A stretch of 64,000 bases of DNA from Pomphorhynchus laevis (GCA_012934845.2 WNNJ02001939.1:1-64000), one strand, 5' to 3'; shown: positions 32,873 to 45,084, numbered from the stretch's first letter. Notes: generated by a model from the letters alone, not told the origin. Made by a program: numbers and translations.

Positions 32873-35251
32873 TCACCCCCGAAGAATCCAATCGGCGCGG
32901 ACTATGCTGGGTAAACGAGAGACGAGGAGCTCAAGAAACCTTAGCCTTTGCTCTGGGGGACGTCCTCTTGAAAAGAAGACAAGTCCCGAGATAGCCCAGG
33001 TACCCCAAAGGCGCACCTGGGTTTTCCCTTTCAATAACAGATGCTGAGCCCGTTTCAGGGCCCACCTAGCTTTCTTCAGGATACGTTTGAGTCTATCCAG
33101 GTCAGCTTTCGCCGACCAGTTCACCGTAACAGTGAACCCCAGGTATTTTACTCGACTTGTGAAGGTGGGAAGTGGTTCAGAGGCAAATATGGAGGAGAGC
33201 GCAGAGAGTGCTAATCTCTTAAGTTTTTTCTTTGTAGCAGGTGTGCCATGAAAGACAACCACCTGCGATTTAGCTGAGTTTAAAATAAGATTGGATATGG
33301 GTAACTGATCTTTTAATCTTAAAAAGAAACGGCTGATGTCAGAGACTACGTCTTTACACCTGTGTCCAGTGAACAGTGCTGTGGTGTCATCAGCGTACAC
33401 CACAAGACGTTGTTCGCGTTTAAATATTTTGAATAGTTTAATAGAGGCAGCAAGATATAAGATAGGAGAAAGTGGGGATCCTTGAGGTACACCCGTAATA
33501 GGGTAGAACTGACGCGCATCAGGGTCGTCTTCATAGTAAAATCGCTTGGTAAACAACAGGATCTCCACTCTGTTCAAAATTCTCGCAGGCAACCCGAGGG
33601 ACCTGAGAGAAGAGATCACAAAAGGAATGGAGATGCGGTCAAATGCAGCAGAAAAGTCAAGGAAAATAGCCACAACTAGGCGATGGCTATTATCCCGACA
33701 AAACTGCTCCACCTCACCAACTGCTGAATGGACCGAGCGACCTTTGACGAACCCATGAAAACCTGGAGGGATCAAATTACGCCTACTTAAATGGTCGCGG
33801 ATTTTACGCGCAAGCGCTTTTTCGTAAATCGACACGAGGGCATTTTGAATCGAAATGGGTCGCAGATCTTTAGGGCATGAGCAGGATTTTTTCTTAGGAA
33901 TAAAAACACGCTTACTAATATTGATGCCTGCTACATCGGATGGGGAGGCTAAAAGCATTGTGACGGCCACCTCCCTTCTCTGATCAGCTGTCAAAAGCTG
34001 ACAGACCCGAGAGGAAAGTGGAACGACGGATTTGGAGATGCCCGGGAGTGGACCCCAGGAGTTAAGGATATCCGTAACAGATAGATCCCTACTCCTGAAG
34101 TTACACCAAGGCGGGATTGGTTGAGGTGATAGAGTGGCTCCATAGTTGTGTAGGGCCAGTGACTCCTCTAAAACTTTATCAAGGCCTACATTCCCCATCC
34201 AACGCAATGCTCTATCCTTCCAGCAAACAAACTTCTCCTTCTTGAAAATCTTCCAAAAGGAAGACTGAGAAGGATTAAGGCGAGCTATACTCGTCCTATC
34301 CCTACTCAGCTGGAACCTGTATCTAGTGCTCCAGTATTCATTCGAGAGAGCCTGTTCGGCGGAAGCAGAGAGATTAGGGAGGTTCAGTAATTTTGCTAGG
34401 ACCTTGAGTTTTGTCGGAGTGGGATTGTATATACGACCTTTATAGGTAGTCGATAGAATCGCGGTAGCTTGCGAAAAGAGGTAGGTATTAAATTTGGTCA
34501 AACTCTCATTTCCTATTAAGGGAAAGAGTTGGATAGCCGCTTGAAAGAGGGCCACTCTGATCGGATCAAAGTGAAACCTCCTTCGAAGCAACATATCTTC
34601 CTCAATCCTCCAACGAATTAGGTCATGAGAGGTGGACAATTGCTGGCGCGACTGCTCCGTGCAGAAGGGTTTTAACAACCACCTCGAGTGAAGCAGTAAA
34701 ATGTCGAGGATAGAATTTGTTGATGTGCAATGAAAGGTAGGTGACGGGGGTTTGTGAATAAGATAACCGTTCCTAGCTCTGCGAAGTGCTGCATTGATCC
34801 AACGACCAGTTCTGTCGTTGAAATCTCCAAGTAACATGTCATAACCGCTGTCAATAATGCTATCCAGAAGGTCACGGTTCTTGTGAATTTCCCCTGGACG
34901 GATGTAGATATTGGCTAGACTTATGCGTTTACCGTTCTTACTGAGTGAAACTACTAAACAAGAAAGGGCTGGACATGAGTAGTTTAATAGGAGGGAAGAC
35001 CTTAAGGAGCACTTAACTAAGGTCAAGAGTCCTTGAGATGAAGAGGAGTGAGGTGGGGTTATGTACGGAGTATAGTGGGAACAAATATGCTTTGGGATAA
35101 ATCGAGTAATGTCCTGGGGGAGACGGATAGACCGCGTCTCCTGAAGGACTATAACATCTGCATCTCTACCAGATAGAAGTCTAAGGGCGGAAGCACCTCC
35201 CGAGTTCCACTGAAGGATATTCAGTGAAAAAGGCTCACGAGTACTCTGCAT
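32873..35251 (-). CDS. LINE-A ORF2: APE endonuclease and reverse transcriptase
   Basis: 792 codons, uninterrupted. Endonuclease at about residues 8-220: NILQWNSGGA start, VIVLQETRSI (metal-binding Glu), SGYDMLLGDFNDRTGRW (GDFN), and a final TSHDLIRW (SDH-type His). RT at about residues 440-690: PKDLRPISIQNALVSIYEKA, motif A VAIFLDFSAAFDRIS, motif B GVPQGSPLSPILYLAASI, motif C LVVYADDTTALF, then RVKYLGFTVTVNW. All catalytic Asp residues (D in A, DD in C) are present. No RNase H domain and no C-terminal zinc knuckle are visible; the end is at VRADWILRG. It nicks target DNA and primes cDNA synthesis on the element's RNA. Length is somewhat shorter than the roughly 900 residues of Drosophila jockey ORF2. 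Start ATG is the first after the ORF1 stop and is conserved in the dead copies. Confidence 0.93.
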   Translation of the reverse strand: MQSTREPFSLNILQWNSGGASALRLLSGRDADVIVLQETRSIRLPQDITRFIPKHICSHYTPYITPPHSSSSQGLLTLVKCSLRSSLLLNYSCPALSCLVVSLSKNGKRISLANIYIRPGEIHKNRDLLDSIIDSGYDMLLGDFNDRTGRWINAALRRARNGYLIHKPPSPTFHCTSTNSILDILLLHSRWLLKPFCTEQSRQQLSTSHDLIRWRIEEDMLLRRRFHFDPIRVALFQAAIQLFPLIGNESLTKFNTYLFSQATAILSTTYKGRIYNPTPTKLKVLAKLLNLPNLSASAEQALSNEYWSTRYRFQLSRDRTSIARLNPSQSSFWKIFKKEKFVCWKDRALRWMGNVGLDKVLEESLALHNYGATLSPQPIPPWCNFRSRDLSVTDILNSWGPLPGISKSVVPLSSRVCQLLTADQRREVAVTMLLASPSDVAGINISKRVFIPKKKSCSCPKDLRPISIQNALVSIYEKALARKIRDHLSRRNLIPPGFHGFVKGRSVHSAVGEVEQFCRDNSHRLVVAIFLDFSAAFDRISIPFVISSLRSLGLPARILNRVEILLFTKRFYYEDDPDARQFYPITGVPQGSPLSPILYLAASIKLFKIFKREQRLVVYADDTTALFTGHRCKDVVSDISRFFLRLKDQLPISNLILNSAKSQVVVFHGTPATKKKLKRLALSALSSIFASEPLPTFTSRVKYLGFTVTVNWSAKADLDRLKRILKKARWALKRAQHLLLKGKTQVRLWGTWAISGLVFFSRGRPPEQRLRFLELLVSRLPSIVRADWILRG

Positions 35252-35284
35252 TGTGATGGATTAGTTGGATGGGGGATTGCCTAC

Positions 35285-36490
35285 CTAGACAAAGCTAGGT
35301 GCAGGAAGGTTGCCCTTCCCACCACTAGCCTCCTCCAAGGAAGGTACTTGCCCCTGGGCAGTATCTTCATTTCCCCTATTAGTCTTCTGTTGGATTAGCT
35401 TCCCAATCTTGAGCGGGGGAACGGCATGGGCTGAAGCCCCTCTTTTTTTCGACTCCGGAACCGAGGAAATAGGAAGCACAGGATTAGTCCCGATAACGGT
35501 TAGGATGGAGCGTACTAACTCCTCCATCTGCCGAAGAGCATTCGAAGTCTTTAAGTCGATAATCCGTAGAATGTCAGCGTCATCCATACGTGGAGCTGCA
35601 GCGACCGCGAAGGACTTGGCCGGATTGGGCGGTTTCAACAAGAATAATTGTCTATATTCTTTGAATAGAGAGCATTTCCTGCTCCAAGCAGGATGGCACC
35701 CCCCGCAATTCGAGCAGGAAAGGGGGGCATCACAGCGATCCGTAGTTGTAAGAGATGGACAGCTGGTGGAGCTACAGACCCCACAGGAAAGGGTCCCACT
35801 GCAGCTGGAGGCCCAGTGTCCCCATTTGTGACACCGGCTGCAGTGGGGATAGGTCAGATCATCCCTCTCTGTGATCGTGAATTTAATATTAAAACCCATA
35901 AAGGGATTCGACGTAGAATTAGACAGGGATTCAGCAATATTTACGGGAGCATTGCAAAAGCCAACCGGGATAGGGTTCCCGTCCTTACCCCGGATTGACC
36001 TCAGATTGGTGACTTTGAATGTTTCCATAAAAGAACGTATATCTTCTTCTTCCATTGAGCAGGGAAGATTTGAAACTTTTAGCGATGCTAGGATAGGCTT
36101 GGATGAAATTTCACCATATTCAGCTAAATTGGCGGAGAAGTACTCCATGTAGTTTGCGGCAAGGTCATTCGAGACAAAAGATATCTTCACCTCCGCAGGG
36201 TGTAACCTAACAGAGTTAAATAGAACCCTGTTCTGAAACTGTTTGGTGAAGGATCTCAAAAATTTGTTGTAGAGATCATGTTTTTCAGTCGGTTTCTTAA
36301 CTTTAATTATTAGCAAATTCTTTAATTTAGGAATGGGGGGAAGCACCTCCCCATCAACTGATACCATAGAAAAATTACTAACCTTGTTATTTGGATCTGT
36401 AGTTAGATTTACCTTTAATTTGCCTTTTTTTGTAGGATTATCGTTGATTTTTGAATAATTTTTGCTGTTATCGTTTGATAGCTCCGACAT
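35285..36490 (-). CDS. LINE-A ORF1: Gag-like protein with zinc knuckles
   Basis: 401 codons, uninterrupted. A Lys/Asn-rich N-terminus (residues 1-55) is followed by a region resembling the PRE/RRM-like part of jockey Gag (about 55-150: LLIIKVKKPTEKHDLYNKFL, RVLFNSVRLHP, VKISFVSNDLAANYM). Three Cys/His clusters follow: C217-C220-H225-C230 (CSRCHKWGHWASSC), then a Cys-rich variant at C236-C239-C244-C253, then C259-C262-H266-C273 (CSNCGGCHPAWSRKC). The middle cluster lacks His. The C-terminus is Ser/Lys-rich and unstructured-looking. It should bind the element RNA and form the RNP. The ATG at 36490 is the first in frame. Confidence 0.9.
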   Translation of the reverse strand: MSELSNDNSKNYSKINDNPTKKGKLKVNLTTDPNNKVSNFSMVSVDGEVLPPIPKLKNLLIIKVKKPTEKHDLYNKFLRSFTKQFQNRVLFNSVRLHPAEVKISFVSNDLAANYMEYFSANLAEYGEISSKPILASLKVSNLPCSMEEEDIRSFMETFKVTNLRSIRGKDGNPIPVGFCNAPVNIAESLSNSTSNPFMGFNIKFTITERDDLTYPHCSRCHKWGHWASSCSGTLSCGVCSSTSCPSLTTTDRCDAPLSCSNCGGCHPAWSRKCSLFKEYRQLFLLKPPNPAKSFAVAAAPRMDDADILRIIDLKTSNALRQMEELVRSILTVIGTNPVLPISSVPESKKRGASAHAVPPLKIGKLIQQKTNRGNEDTAQGQVPSLEEASGGKGNLPAPSFV

Positions 36491-36689
36491 TGTATTGTAT
36501 GTTTATAAGAAACCAAAATGTTTTTTGTCTTTTGATACTCCGAAACTAACTTTACTGCACATTTTTTCCTTCAAATAGAATCATCATTTTGCTTTTTCAC
36601 TACATTATAACTTGTTTTAAGAAAACGTTTATTTATTTACTACATTATAACTAGGTTGTACACTATTATTCTGTAAGTTTGCTAAAAAA

Positions 36690-39600
36690 ATTTCAAAATG
36701 CCCGAAACATTTCATGAGCGAATTGTGTGTTTTCGGAAAATCAAAAGATTTTGCAATTGCAGCAGATATCGGAGAATACCGTATAAACTCAAGCGAAATG
36801 CAAGTAACTTCGTCTACAATATCAAACGAGGCAAATGGTTTGTTACCATCTACTGTAATATATGTAATTGGGGATCTTTCCCCAATACCCTAATCAAAAA
36901 ATATGGCGTTTGTTAAACTATCAGAGTCAATGGAGCGCCATAAGCTATTTAACATATTCCTGTGTAAGTTTACTAAGAAAAATAATAATAGAGTCCTATT
37001 CGACTCAGTACGCTACTTTGAAGCTGAAATCAAGAGCTTCTTCTTTTATGGGACCTTGTGAAAGAGTAAGAAACCTTTTTCCACAACGAATTAATGGATC
37101 TTGGTACAGTACAATTTAAACCTATCCAAGCCTCCATTTAAATTTCGAATCTTCCTCCCCACCTGAATGAAAAGGATATTGAGTCTTTAAAGAGATTATT
37201 TTGATTAACAAACTTCCGGTCCCGTGACTGGGAAGAACGGTTTTTCTCTCCCGATAGCTTTTGCGTCCTATTCAATTGATAATGCTGAGATCCTAACAAA
37301 AGCCGCCTGTAACCCCTTTCTGGGGAATAACCTAATGTTTAAACTCATAAGCACCAACGAGCTAATTTACCCGCGCTGCAATGCTTGCCATGAATGGGGC
37401 CACTAGGCTCCGGATGTATTAAGGAGAAGTCTTGTAAGGTATGCGGCCCAGCGAATTGCCCGCAAGTTGGCGGGAAGTGCTCCTCCCCACCCAAAAGTTT
37501 AAATTGTGGAGGAGCCCATCAAGCGTGGTCCAGGAAGTGTGCGAACTTCAAACTGTATTGTTGCACACCGCTACTCCCATCCCAATAAAAAAGATGACCC
37601 CGTGACTTTTGGTGCAGTTGCGGGTAGAATGACTGACAACGACATCATCAGGTTACTCGACTCCGCCAGACAAGCAATTGGAAAACTTGATCCAGAAACA
37701 GCTGGCCTTATTTTTTACCGCTCCAGTAATCGCAGACCTTCCGGTTCTGAAGGAATCAAAGAAAATTGGAGCATCCTCACACAGAGTTCCTTCTGTGAAG
37801 ATCGGAAAAATGTAAAAATCTAAGGCCGAAGAAGCAGCCGTTGCACTTATGGGAAATGAAGACAATTCCCGTGAACAAGTGTCTTCCCTAGTAAGGGCTT
37901 GTGGTGGAAAGGGCGGCCTTTCCGCCCCTACTTTCGTCTAGGTCAAGGCAATCCCACCCAGCTAATCTAACGCAATGTAGAGTACTCGTGAGCCTTTTTC
38001 ACTGAATATCTTTCAGTAGAATTCGGGAGGTGCTTCTGCCCTTAGACTTCTATCCGGTAGATATGCAAATGTCATAGTCCTTCAGGAGACGCAGTCCATC
38101 CGTCTCCCCCACGACATTACTCGATTCATCCCTAAGCACATTTATTCCAACTATACTCCGTACATAACCCCACCTCACTCTTCTTCGTATTCAAGGTCTT
38201 CTAACCTTAGTTAAATGCTCCCTAAGATCCTCCCTCTTGCTAAACTACTCTTGTCTAGCCCGGTCTTGTTTATTTATATCACTCTGTAAGAACGGTAAAC
38301 GCATTAGTCTAGCCAATGTCTACATCCGTCCAGGGGAGATTCACAAGAACCGTAACCTCCTGGACAGGATTGTGGATAGTGGTTATGACATGGTACTTGG
38401 TGATTTCAACGACAGAACTCGTCGTTGGATTAATGAAGCACTTCGATCAGAGTGGCTTTTTTTAGGCAGCTATCCAACGCTTCCCCCGAATTGGGAATGA
38501 GAGTCTGACCGAATTTAATTCCTACATATCTTCGCAAGCTACCCGTTGCTCTCGACTACCTATAAAGGTCGTATTTACAGTCTTACTCCGACAAAACTCA
38601 AGACCTAAGCTTATATGCTGCGTCTCCCTAATCTCTCTGTTTCTGCCAGACAGGTTCTCTCGAATGAATATTAGAACACTAGGTATAGGTTCCAACTGGG
38701 TAAGGATAGGGCAAGCGTTGCTTCCATTAATCCAGCCCAGTCTTTCTTTTAGAGCATATTCAAGAAGAAGAAATTTGTTTGTTCGAAGGATAGAGCATTG
38801 TGTTGGATTGGTAGTAAAGGTCTCGATATAGTTTAAGAGGAGTCGTTATCCCTACATGATTATTAAGCCACTCAATCACCTCAGCCAATCCCGTCTTGGG
38901 GAGGCCTTCACGAGTAGAGACCTATCTGTCACAGATATTCTTAACTCCTGGAGGCCCCTTCCGGGCACCTCCAAATCCGTCGCTCCACTCTCTTCTCGGG
39001 TCTGTCAGCTTTTGGCAGCCAAACAAAGTGGAGAAGTGGCCGTCACAATGCCATTAGCCACCCTTTCCGATGTGGCCTGCATAAACGTTAGTCGTAGAAT
39101 TTTTATACCTAAAAGAAATCCGATCTCCTGTCCTAAAGACCTGCGGCTCATTTCGATACAAAACTCCCTCATCTCCATTTACGAAAAAGCGCTTGCGCGT
39201 AAAATCCGCGACCATCTGAGTAGGCGTAATTTGATCCCTGCAGGTTTTCATGGGTTCGTTAAAGGTCTCTCGGCCCATTCAGCAATTTGTGATGTGCAGT
39301 AGTTTTGTTGGGATAATAGCCATCATCTCGTTGTGGCTGTTTTCCTTGACTATTCTGCTGCATTTGACCTATCTCCATACCCTTCGTTATCTCCTCTCTC
39401 AGGTCACTCGGGTTGCCTGCGAGAATTGTTAACAGGGTGGAGATTTTGTTGTACACCAAGCGATTCTTCTATGAAGACGACCCTGATGCGCGTCAGTTCT
39501 ACCCTATTACGGGTGTGCCTCAAGGATCCCTACTTTCTCCAATCTTGTATATTGCTGCCTCCATTATACTCTATAGAGAATTTAAACGCGATCAACATCT

Positions 39601-40245
39601 GGTGATATACGCTGATAATACCACAGCTCTGTTTTCGGGACGCAGGTGCAAAGATGTAGTCTCGGATATCAGCCGCTTCTTTTTAAGATTAAAATATCAG
39701 CTCCCAGATTCCAATCTTATTCTAAATTCCAGCAAATCGTAGGTGCTTGTCTTTCATGGCATCCCTGCGACCAAAAAGAAATTTAAGAGATTAGCAATCT
39801 CTGCACTCTCCTCCATTCTGCAACCCCAACCACTCCCTATCTTCTCGAGTCGAATAAAATACTTGGGATTCACCGTTACGGTGAATTGGTCGGCGAAAGC
39901 TGACCTGGATTGATTTAAACGTATTCTGAAGAGAGCTAGGTGAACCTTGAAACGGGCTCAGCATCTGTCATTAGATGGAAAAACCCAAGTGCGCCTCTGG
40001 GTACTTGAGCTATCTCGGGATTAGTCTTTTTTTCGAGAGGACGTCCCCCAGAGCAAAGGCTTAGGTTTCTCAAGCTCCTTGTCTTTCGTTTACCCATCAT
40101 AGTTCGTCTCGATTGGACTATTCGGGGGGGGGCTGAAAGACCCCGGGTGGTTCAGTCGGAACGCGGCGGTTTGCATTAGTTGGATGGCTCAGATCCAACT
40201 GGATCTGAGGCCGTAAGTTTTGGAGAAGACCGAACAATGCCATTA
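36690..40245 (+). mobile_element. LINE-A copy 3, decayed, opposite orientation
   Basis: Head-to-head with the full-length copy. ORF1 traces run from about 36870 (other frame: HNLFN...NRVLFDSVR) through 37224-37588, with three knuckle remnants (YPRCNACHEWGH, KSCKVCGPANCP, SLNCGGAHQAWSRKC). ORF2 begins at an ATG at 37975 followed by a stop. The endonuclease has YDMVLGDFNDRTRRWIN (38237-38500). A long stop-ridden middle follows. The RT is in 38856-39302 (PKDLRLISIQNSLISIYEKA) and 39413-39742 (GVPQGSLLSPILYIAASI, then YADNTTALFSGR). Motif C is YADN instead of YADD, a catalytic loss. The 3' UTR ends near 40240. Confidence 0.88.
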
Positions 40246-40823
40246 ATACCTTAAAATCAAAGAGTGCATAAATAGAAATTAAAAATTATATAATCTTTAG
40301 TAGTACCAAATCGATCCGCTTATAAAACTACATTCACAGTAAGTCAAATTACTTAACATGAAACTTTATGAATTGAAACTTTTCTTCGACAATAGCGAAG
40401 TTTTCGGCGATTACAAACAGTTTAATTTTACGAATATTTTAAACATATTTGATATTTGAAAATTTTATTTATACAATACATTGTATTAAATAAAATTATA
40501 TTAAAGTATTCCATATTGCTAATTATATAATGAATGCTTAGTTATTGATTTTATATAATAAATATCTTATATTTACATGTAAACATTTATCTAGATTATT
40601 ATATTTTGATTATAGTAATAAATTCTATTTTAAAAATATAAAATTAAGGAAAATAACATCATTATGCAAATGTTATATATAAGTGATAATTTATGTAAAT
40701 TATAGCAGCAAGAGTTGTATAACATATTTCGATGTATACTCCGTTAACCTCTTCAAAAGCAAGTGAAAATTAAGACATACATATTGTTTTTTAAATAGTT
40801 GATACTGATCCATTATTGATAAA

Positions 40824-41007
40824 TAATTATTGGAAGTGGATTAAAGGAAATAATAAATTATTTTTGATATTTCGTTAACTACTGTTAGCATCTTCAGAAA
40901 ATTACATTTTCTGAAGATTATAACTGGTAAGTTTCTGAAGATGCTAACAGAAATTAGCGAAATATCAAAAATAATTTATTTTCTTTCATTCACCTCCAAT
41001 AATTATA
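40824..41007. repeat. Inverted repeat with HHR-like hairpin
   Basis: Arms about 40824-40897 and 40932-41007 are near-perfect reverse complements. Between them the CAGAAAATTACATTTTCTG core is a fold-back. In the right arm: CTGAAGA (40935-40941), T, GCTAA/TTAGC with loop CAGAAA, then GAAATATC. That is hammerhead order with a perfect 5-bp stem II but an altered core heptamer. Confidence 0.7.
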
Positions 41008-42195
41008 AATCCATATTGTTGCGAAACGAGATTCAGTTAAATATCTAGAACAAGCATGCAATGTTAATAGCTACTTTTGGTTATATACGTGGAAGAAGAC
41101 TAAAACCCAAAACGCAGCCCAAGTATACTAAATATATACATAAACATACTTTTTTAAACCATAGAAGTTACAATACTTCTGAGCTCATCTTACTCCGTTC
41201 AGTATATGTTTGATCACTTAAAATGATGAGACGTAGTAGCTTACTCGGTGTGTGAAGGTAGGGAAGATTGATTGTTCTAAATATAAGAGTGTTTTGGGAT
41301 TTCCATACTATGAATGTTTTACTAGACGCAGAAGTTCAGTAAAACAAAGACATACGATTTTTAAGTATTAAGAAATTTAGTGATGCCAGCGCTTGTATTT
41401 TAAACTGAAAACATTGGACGATTTTAACGACAATAACATCTTTACACATGCCCTCTAACAACATGGTTGTAGTGTCGTTAACTTAGGCCACAATATATTA
41501 TTCGCGTAAGAGAGCTTAACCAAGATAAATGGGTTTACTGATATACATGATCGTGTAGAGGTGATATTTAAAAAACTCTTTAGTGGTAATGTAATCGTAG
41601 CTATTAGCCTTTGAAATACTTGATTGTTTTCGAAATGCTATCTCGGTCCTTTTCCGATAAGTGAGAATCGAAAAACTCTTATATTGAGTTTGTGATCCTT
41701 CAAGCAAATTATATGAGGTTTTACGTGTACAAAAGAATGTTTAATAAACAAATAATTTTTACCACTAGAATACTTAATCCTTATATTTTTATATTTAATG
41801 ATCTTCAATGTGAAAACTGTTTCCATTGAGTGTTAGTATTGCTAATAAATATATAACGAAATGGCAAACTAGGTAAAATGTAATGCAAAAAGCCGATAGT
41901 ACGGCTTTGTTAGTAGTGTTAATGCAAACTAGTGAATAAACTTAATGTTTATTCAAATTAACATTATAAAATACCGTTAGCAGTTTTATCATCACTTTTA
42001 TAACAAATTCATTTTTACAGTTTGCAGCAGTTATTGTTTATTATATATAAATATTACAGTAGTTATATATATTCTGGATGCTGGGATAACTTGTATGATG
42101 TTTTTTGCATATGATTATATATTTTGAATAAACCAGCAATACAAGTAGACAAGTTGAAGATGTTCGGCATAATAGCCTTTTTTAGTAAATAATTT
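41008..42195. other. AT-rich intergenic, nothing recognised
   Basis: No supported gene. A short fold-back TGAATAAAC...GTTTATTCA lies near 41932-41955. Confidence 0.5.
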
Positions 42196-42199
42196 AACA

Positions 42200-44480
42200 C
42201 AGATAAATCAGATCAGCTAACTAAGTTAACGTGTTCTGTATTATTTGTAAATATTTTAATGATTTATATATTTTACTATTTTATATTTGATTGTAATTTT
42301 ATAGTAACCTAGTTTTAAATATGCATATATTAAATTATTTAAATGATTTTGAAGAAAACCAATATCATTACATATTGTTGCAATTCTTAAAATTTCATTA
42401 TTTAATGTATTATATTTTATATTATATGGTATGCATGAATGCTCATGCAAAAATGTTTCTTGTAAATTTAAATATGTCATCTTTACGATTTAAATTAATA
42501 GTAGTTTTAGTTAATGTTAATTTAATGTTAATATCTAGATATACCCCTTCTTTATTGTCAATATTGGTTTTGTTAAGAATAAGGCTACCAGGATAAATTT
42601 GTTCACTAATTGAATAAAAATTGCTAGAATTAAATGCACATATATCATCAATGTATCGAAACATATATTTCATATTTTTATATAATTTAGATTTATTTTT
42701 ACACAGTTATGAACAAATTTATATTATATAAAGCTTAAAAATAAGTCAGCTATTATTGGGCTACTATTACCTCCAATATTATCACCTTTTATTTGTCTAA
42801 AAGGTGATATTATGAAAAATTATTAGCTCCTTTGTCTATAAGGCGCTAATTTGTGTCTTGATGGTTTACGTTTGGTTAGATAGGCGTGTGTTAGATAGGC
42901 GTATTTTGTGTGTTCTAAAAATTCTTTCGTGGAATTAATACTGAAATAGTGTTTTATACCAGTATTAATTTCGATTACCCTACAATCTTTCTTAAAGTGT
43001 GCTTTAATTACTTAAAGTATTTTTTCATATAAACATAAAGTTGTTTTAATGTACATTTAAAAGCACTACACATGAACCTAGGGTTTATTGGATGCTTATG
43101 TAATTTTAGGATTCCAATATAATATAGGTATAGTTTTATTATGTACTTCAATCTTTATACCCTTTTTATCTATTATAGAAGAGTGACTTGTAATAATTGT
43201 TTCTAAACTTAAACTACGTTCATATGTTGGATTTACATTTAAATCATTAGAATTAACCTCTTTCATTAGTATATCATAATAAAGCTTTTTGCATATAAAG
43301 ACAAAGTTATTATTAGCTTTATTAATAGTTGTTTCTATATAGTTATTTTTTATTTAGTAAGCTTTGAATATATATCTTTATTAATTTTATCCATCCTCTT
43401 ATAATTGCTTGTTATTTTAACTTTCTTTTTAATTTTACCAAATATATAATCTTTCCAAATTTTAATCTTAGATGTATTTAGGCTTTCGCTAACCAGCTTA
43501 CTAAAGTAAGAATTTAAGTCATTATATAAAGAATTGTAAATTTTATTTTTATCTTTATTATTTAATCTACATTTATACTCTTTTTATGACATTTTCCTTA
43601 ATTCACAATTTTCAATTAATTCTAGCTTATGTGTACATATATGTTCATTTATTTTATCAAAATTAAGACTTTTGCAATTGCATTCTGTTTCTAAAATGTT
43701 TCTAATATCATCGCTACATATTGCTTTCAATTCTTTATTATAATTACAAATTTTTCGTCCTAATGGTGGTAGGAGTTTATACCTTATTTTAGGAATATAT
43801 TTACTTGAATCTGATCCTATTATTTTTTTTCTTTTATTATTATTTAAAAGTCTTCTTGTATTTATGTTATCTATACATTTATTAATGAAGTTTATAGTCA
43901 ATGTATATTTTCTATTGTTATAATTAATATTTATTGTCCGATTAGAGTATTTTGTATTACAATATGTCTATTATTCAACCTAAAAAGTGATTAAATAATC
44001 TTTGATTTGTTGAACAAATGATATTTTTAGAAAAACTTCTTATATTTTTACATATATATCCTTTAGCTTATTATCTCTTAAAAGTTGTTTTAATATTTCT
44101 AATTGTTCATGTATATACATATCTTTTTTAATATTTTAAGTCTATTTTTCTTATTCCTTTTATCGCCATGACTTCTTGGCTTGCGTGTAAAGGATTGCGC
44201 GTAACTACTTATGTCAATTCATTGGCTCGCGTGTAACTACTTCTGTCAATTCCTTGTACCACGTCATTCCATCATAATGGGTACATGGAATTAAGCGTTT
44301 TAATCCAAAAATCTCTTTCTAATAGCTTTTGACTAAATATTAATTTATTTTCTTCAATAATATGTTCTAAAATAAATAATTTATGATTTTTAATATCATG
44401 CTCTATTAATTTCATACGCTTATGAAATAGTTTGACTATTATGCGGTATACTATACATGTGCTGCATAAACCTAGTTTTT
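42200..44480 (-). mobile_element. PLE-2 copy 1, most complete but frame-broken
   Basis: Very AT-rich Penelope-like element without a C-terminal endonuclease. From 5' to 3' on the minus strand: a poorly coding leader (44480-43910), the N-terminal domain (43901-43584), a KIKIWKDYIFGK...SNYKRMDKINK segment, the pre-RT ILYWNPKIT and SNKP blocks near 43120, then the RT with VIEINTGIKHYFSINSTKEF. After an internal deletion near 42790-42880 it continues KYMFRYIDDICAFN (42443-42673), TLTKTTINLNRKDDIFKF and the thumb NEILRIATICNDIGFLQNHL (42256-42480). Stops and indels make it inactive. It is the only copy that keeps the N-terminal domain. Confidence 0.82.
43584..43901 (-). pseudogene. PLE-2 N-terminal domain with Cys motif
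   Basis: 105 codons upstream of the RT. Key blocks: KYIPKIRYKLLPPLGRKICN, then ETECNCKSLNFDKINEHICT, then KLELIENCELRKM. The CNC...H motif followed by 'I.N..LRK' is the conserved pre-RT region I associate with the Hydra/Naiad/Chlamys branches of PLEs (CxC, then H(V/I)xT, then LR). No GIY-YIG motif was found on its N-terminal side within the leader, so either the endonuclease is too decayed or this lineage lacks it. Confidence 0.65.
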
Positions 44481-44611
44481 ATACTGAAATCACTGAATGT
44501 TCATTAGAGTAATAATATGACATTCACACGCATTTCTGGAAGAATTTTAGCATTATTAGTGTATTAAAAAATTATTTACTTACCGGTAAAAAAATTATTT
44601 ATAACTACATA

Positions 44612-44653
44612 CAATTGAAAAAGCTCCAAAAAGGGACGAAACGTCTTAAAAGA
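44612..44653 (+). other. HHR-derived hairpin, diverged copy
   Basis: TTGAAAAAGCTCC...GGGACGAAACGTC. The same layout occurs in each arm of the palindrome at 44849-45084 (GAAAAAGCCC...GGGCGAAACGTC). GAAACGTC equals the GAA, 2-bp stem III and GUC cleavage triplet of a minimal hammerhead; the CTGATGA side is lost. Confidence 0.45.
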
Positions 44654-44745
44654 TATTCCCCGATTTATTTTGCACAATCTTCCGTATACTTCAAATGAAA
44701 TATATAGCCGAATCGACTTGCGATCCGGAACCGCAATTCACATCC

Positions 44746-45084
<339 letters not shown>

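Larger units (their letters stand above)
32700..36600 (-). mobile_element. LINE-A full-length copy with two intact ORFs
   Basis: The only element in the window with an undamaged coding capacity. Order on the minus strand: 5' UTR (about 36600-36491), ORF1 (36490-35285), a 33-nt gap, ORF2 (35251-32873), and a 3' UTR to about 32700. The 3' end has no simple poly(A); it ends near a T-rich CTTTTTCTTTTTTT stretch. The 3' end lies directly next to the 5' end of copy 2. The layout (CCHC Gag-like ORF1, APE endonuclease plus RT in ORF2, no RNase H) fits the jockey/CR1-like group. Boundaries are estimated from where similarity to the other copies ends. Confidence 0.9.

Noticed and set aside
32873-36490. 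Long plus-strand ORFs opposite LINE-A (for example 35310-35831)
   Set aside because: Antisense shadows of ORF1 and ORF2; no independent motifs.
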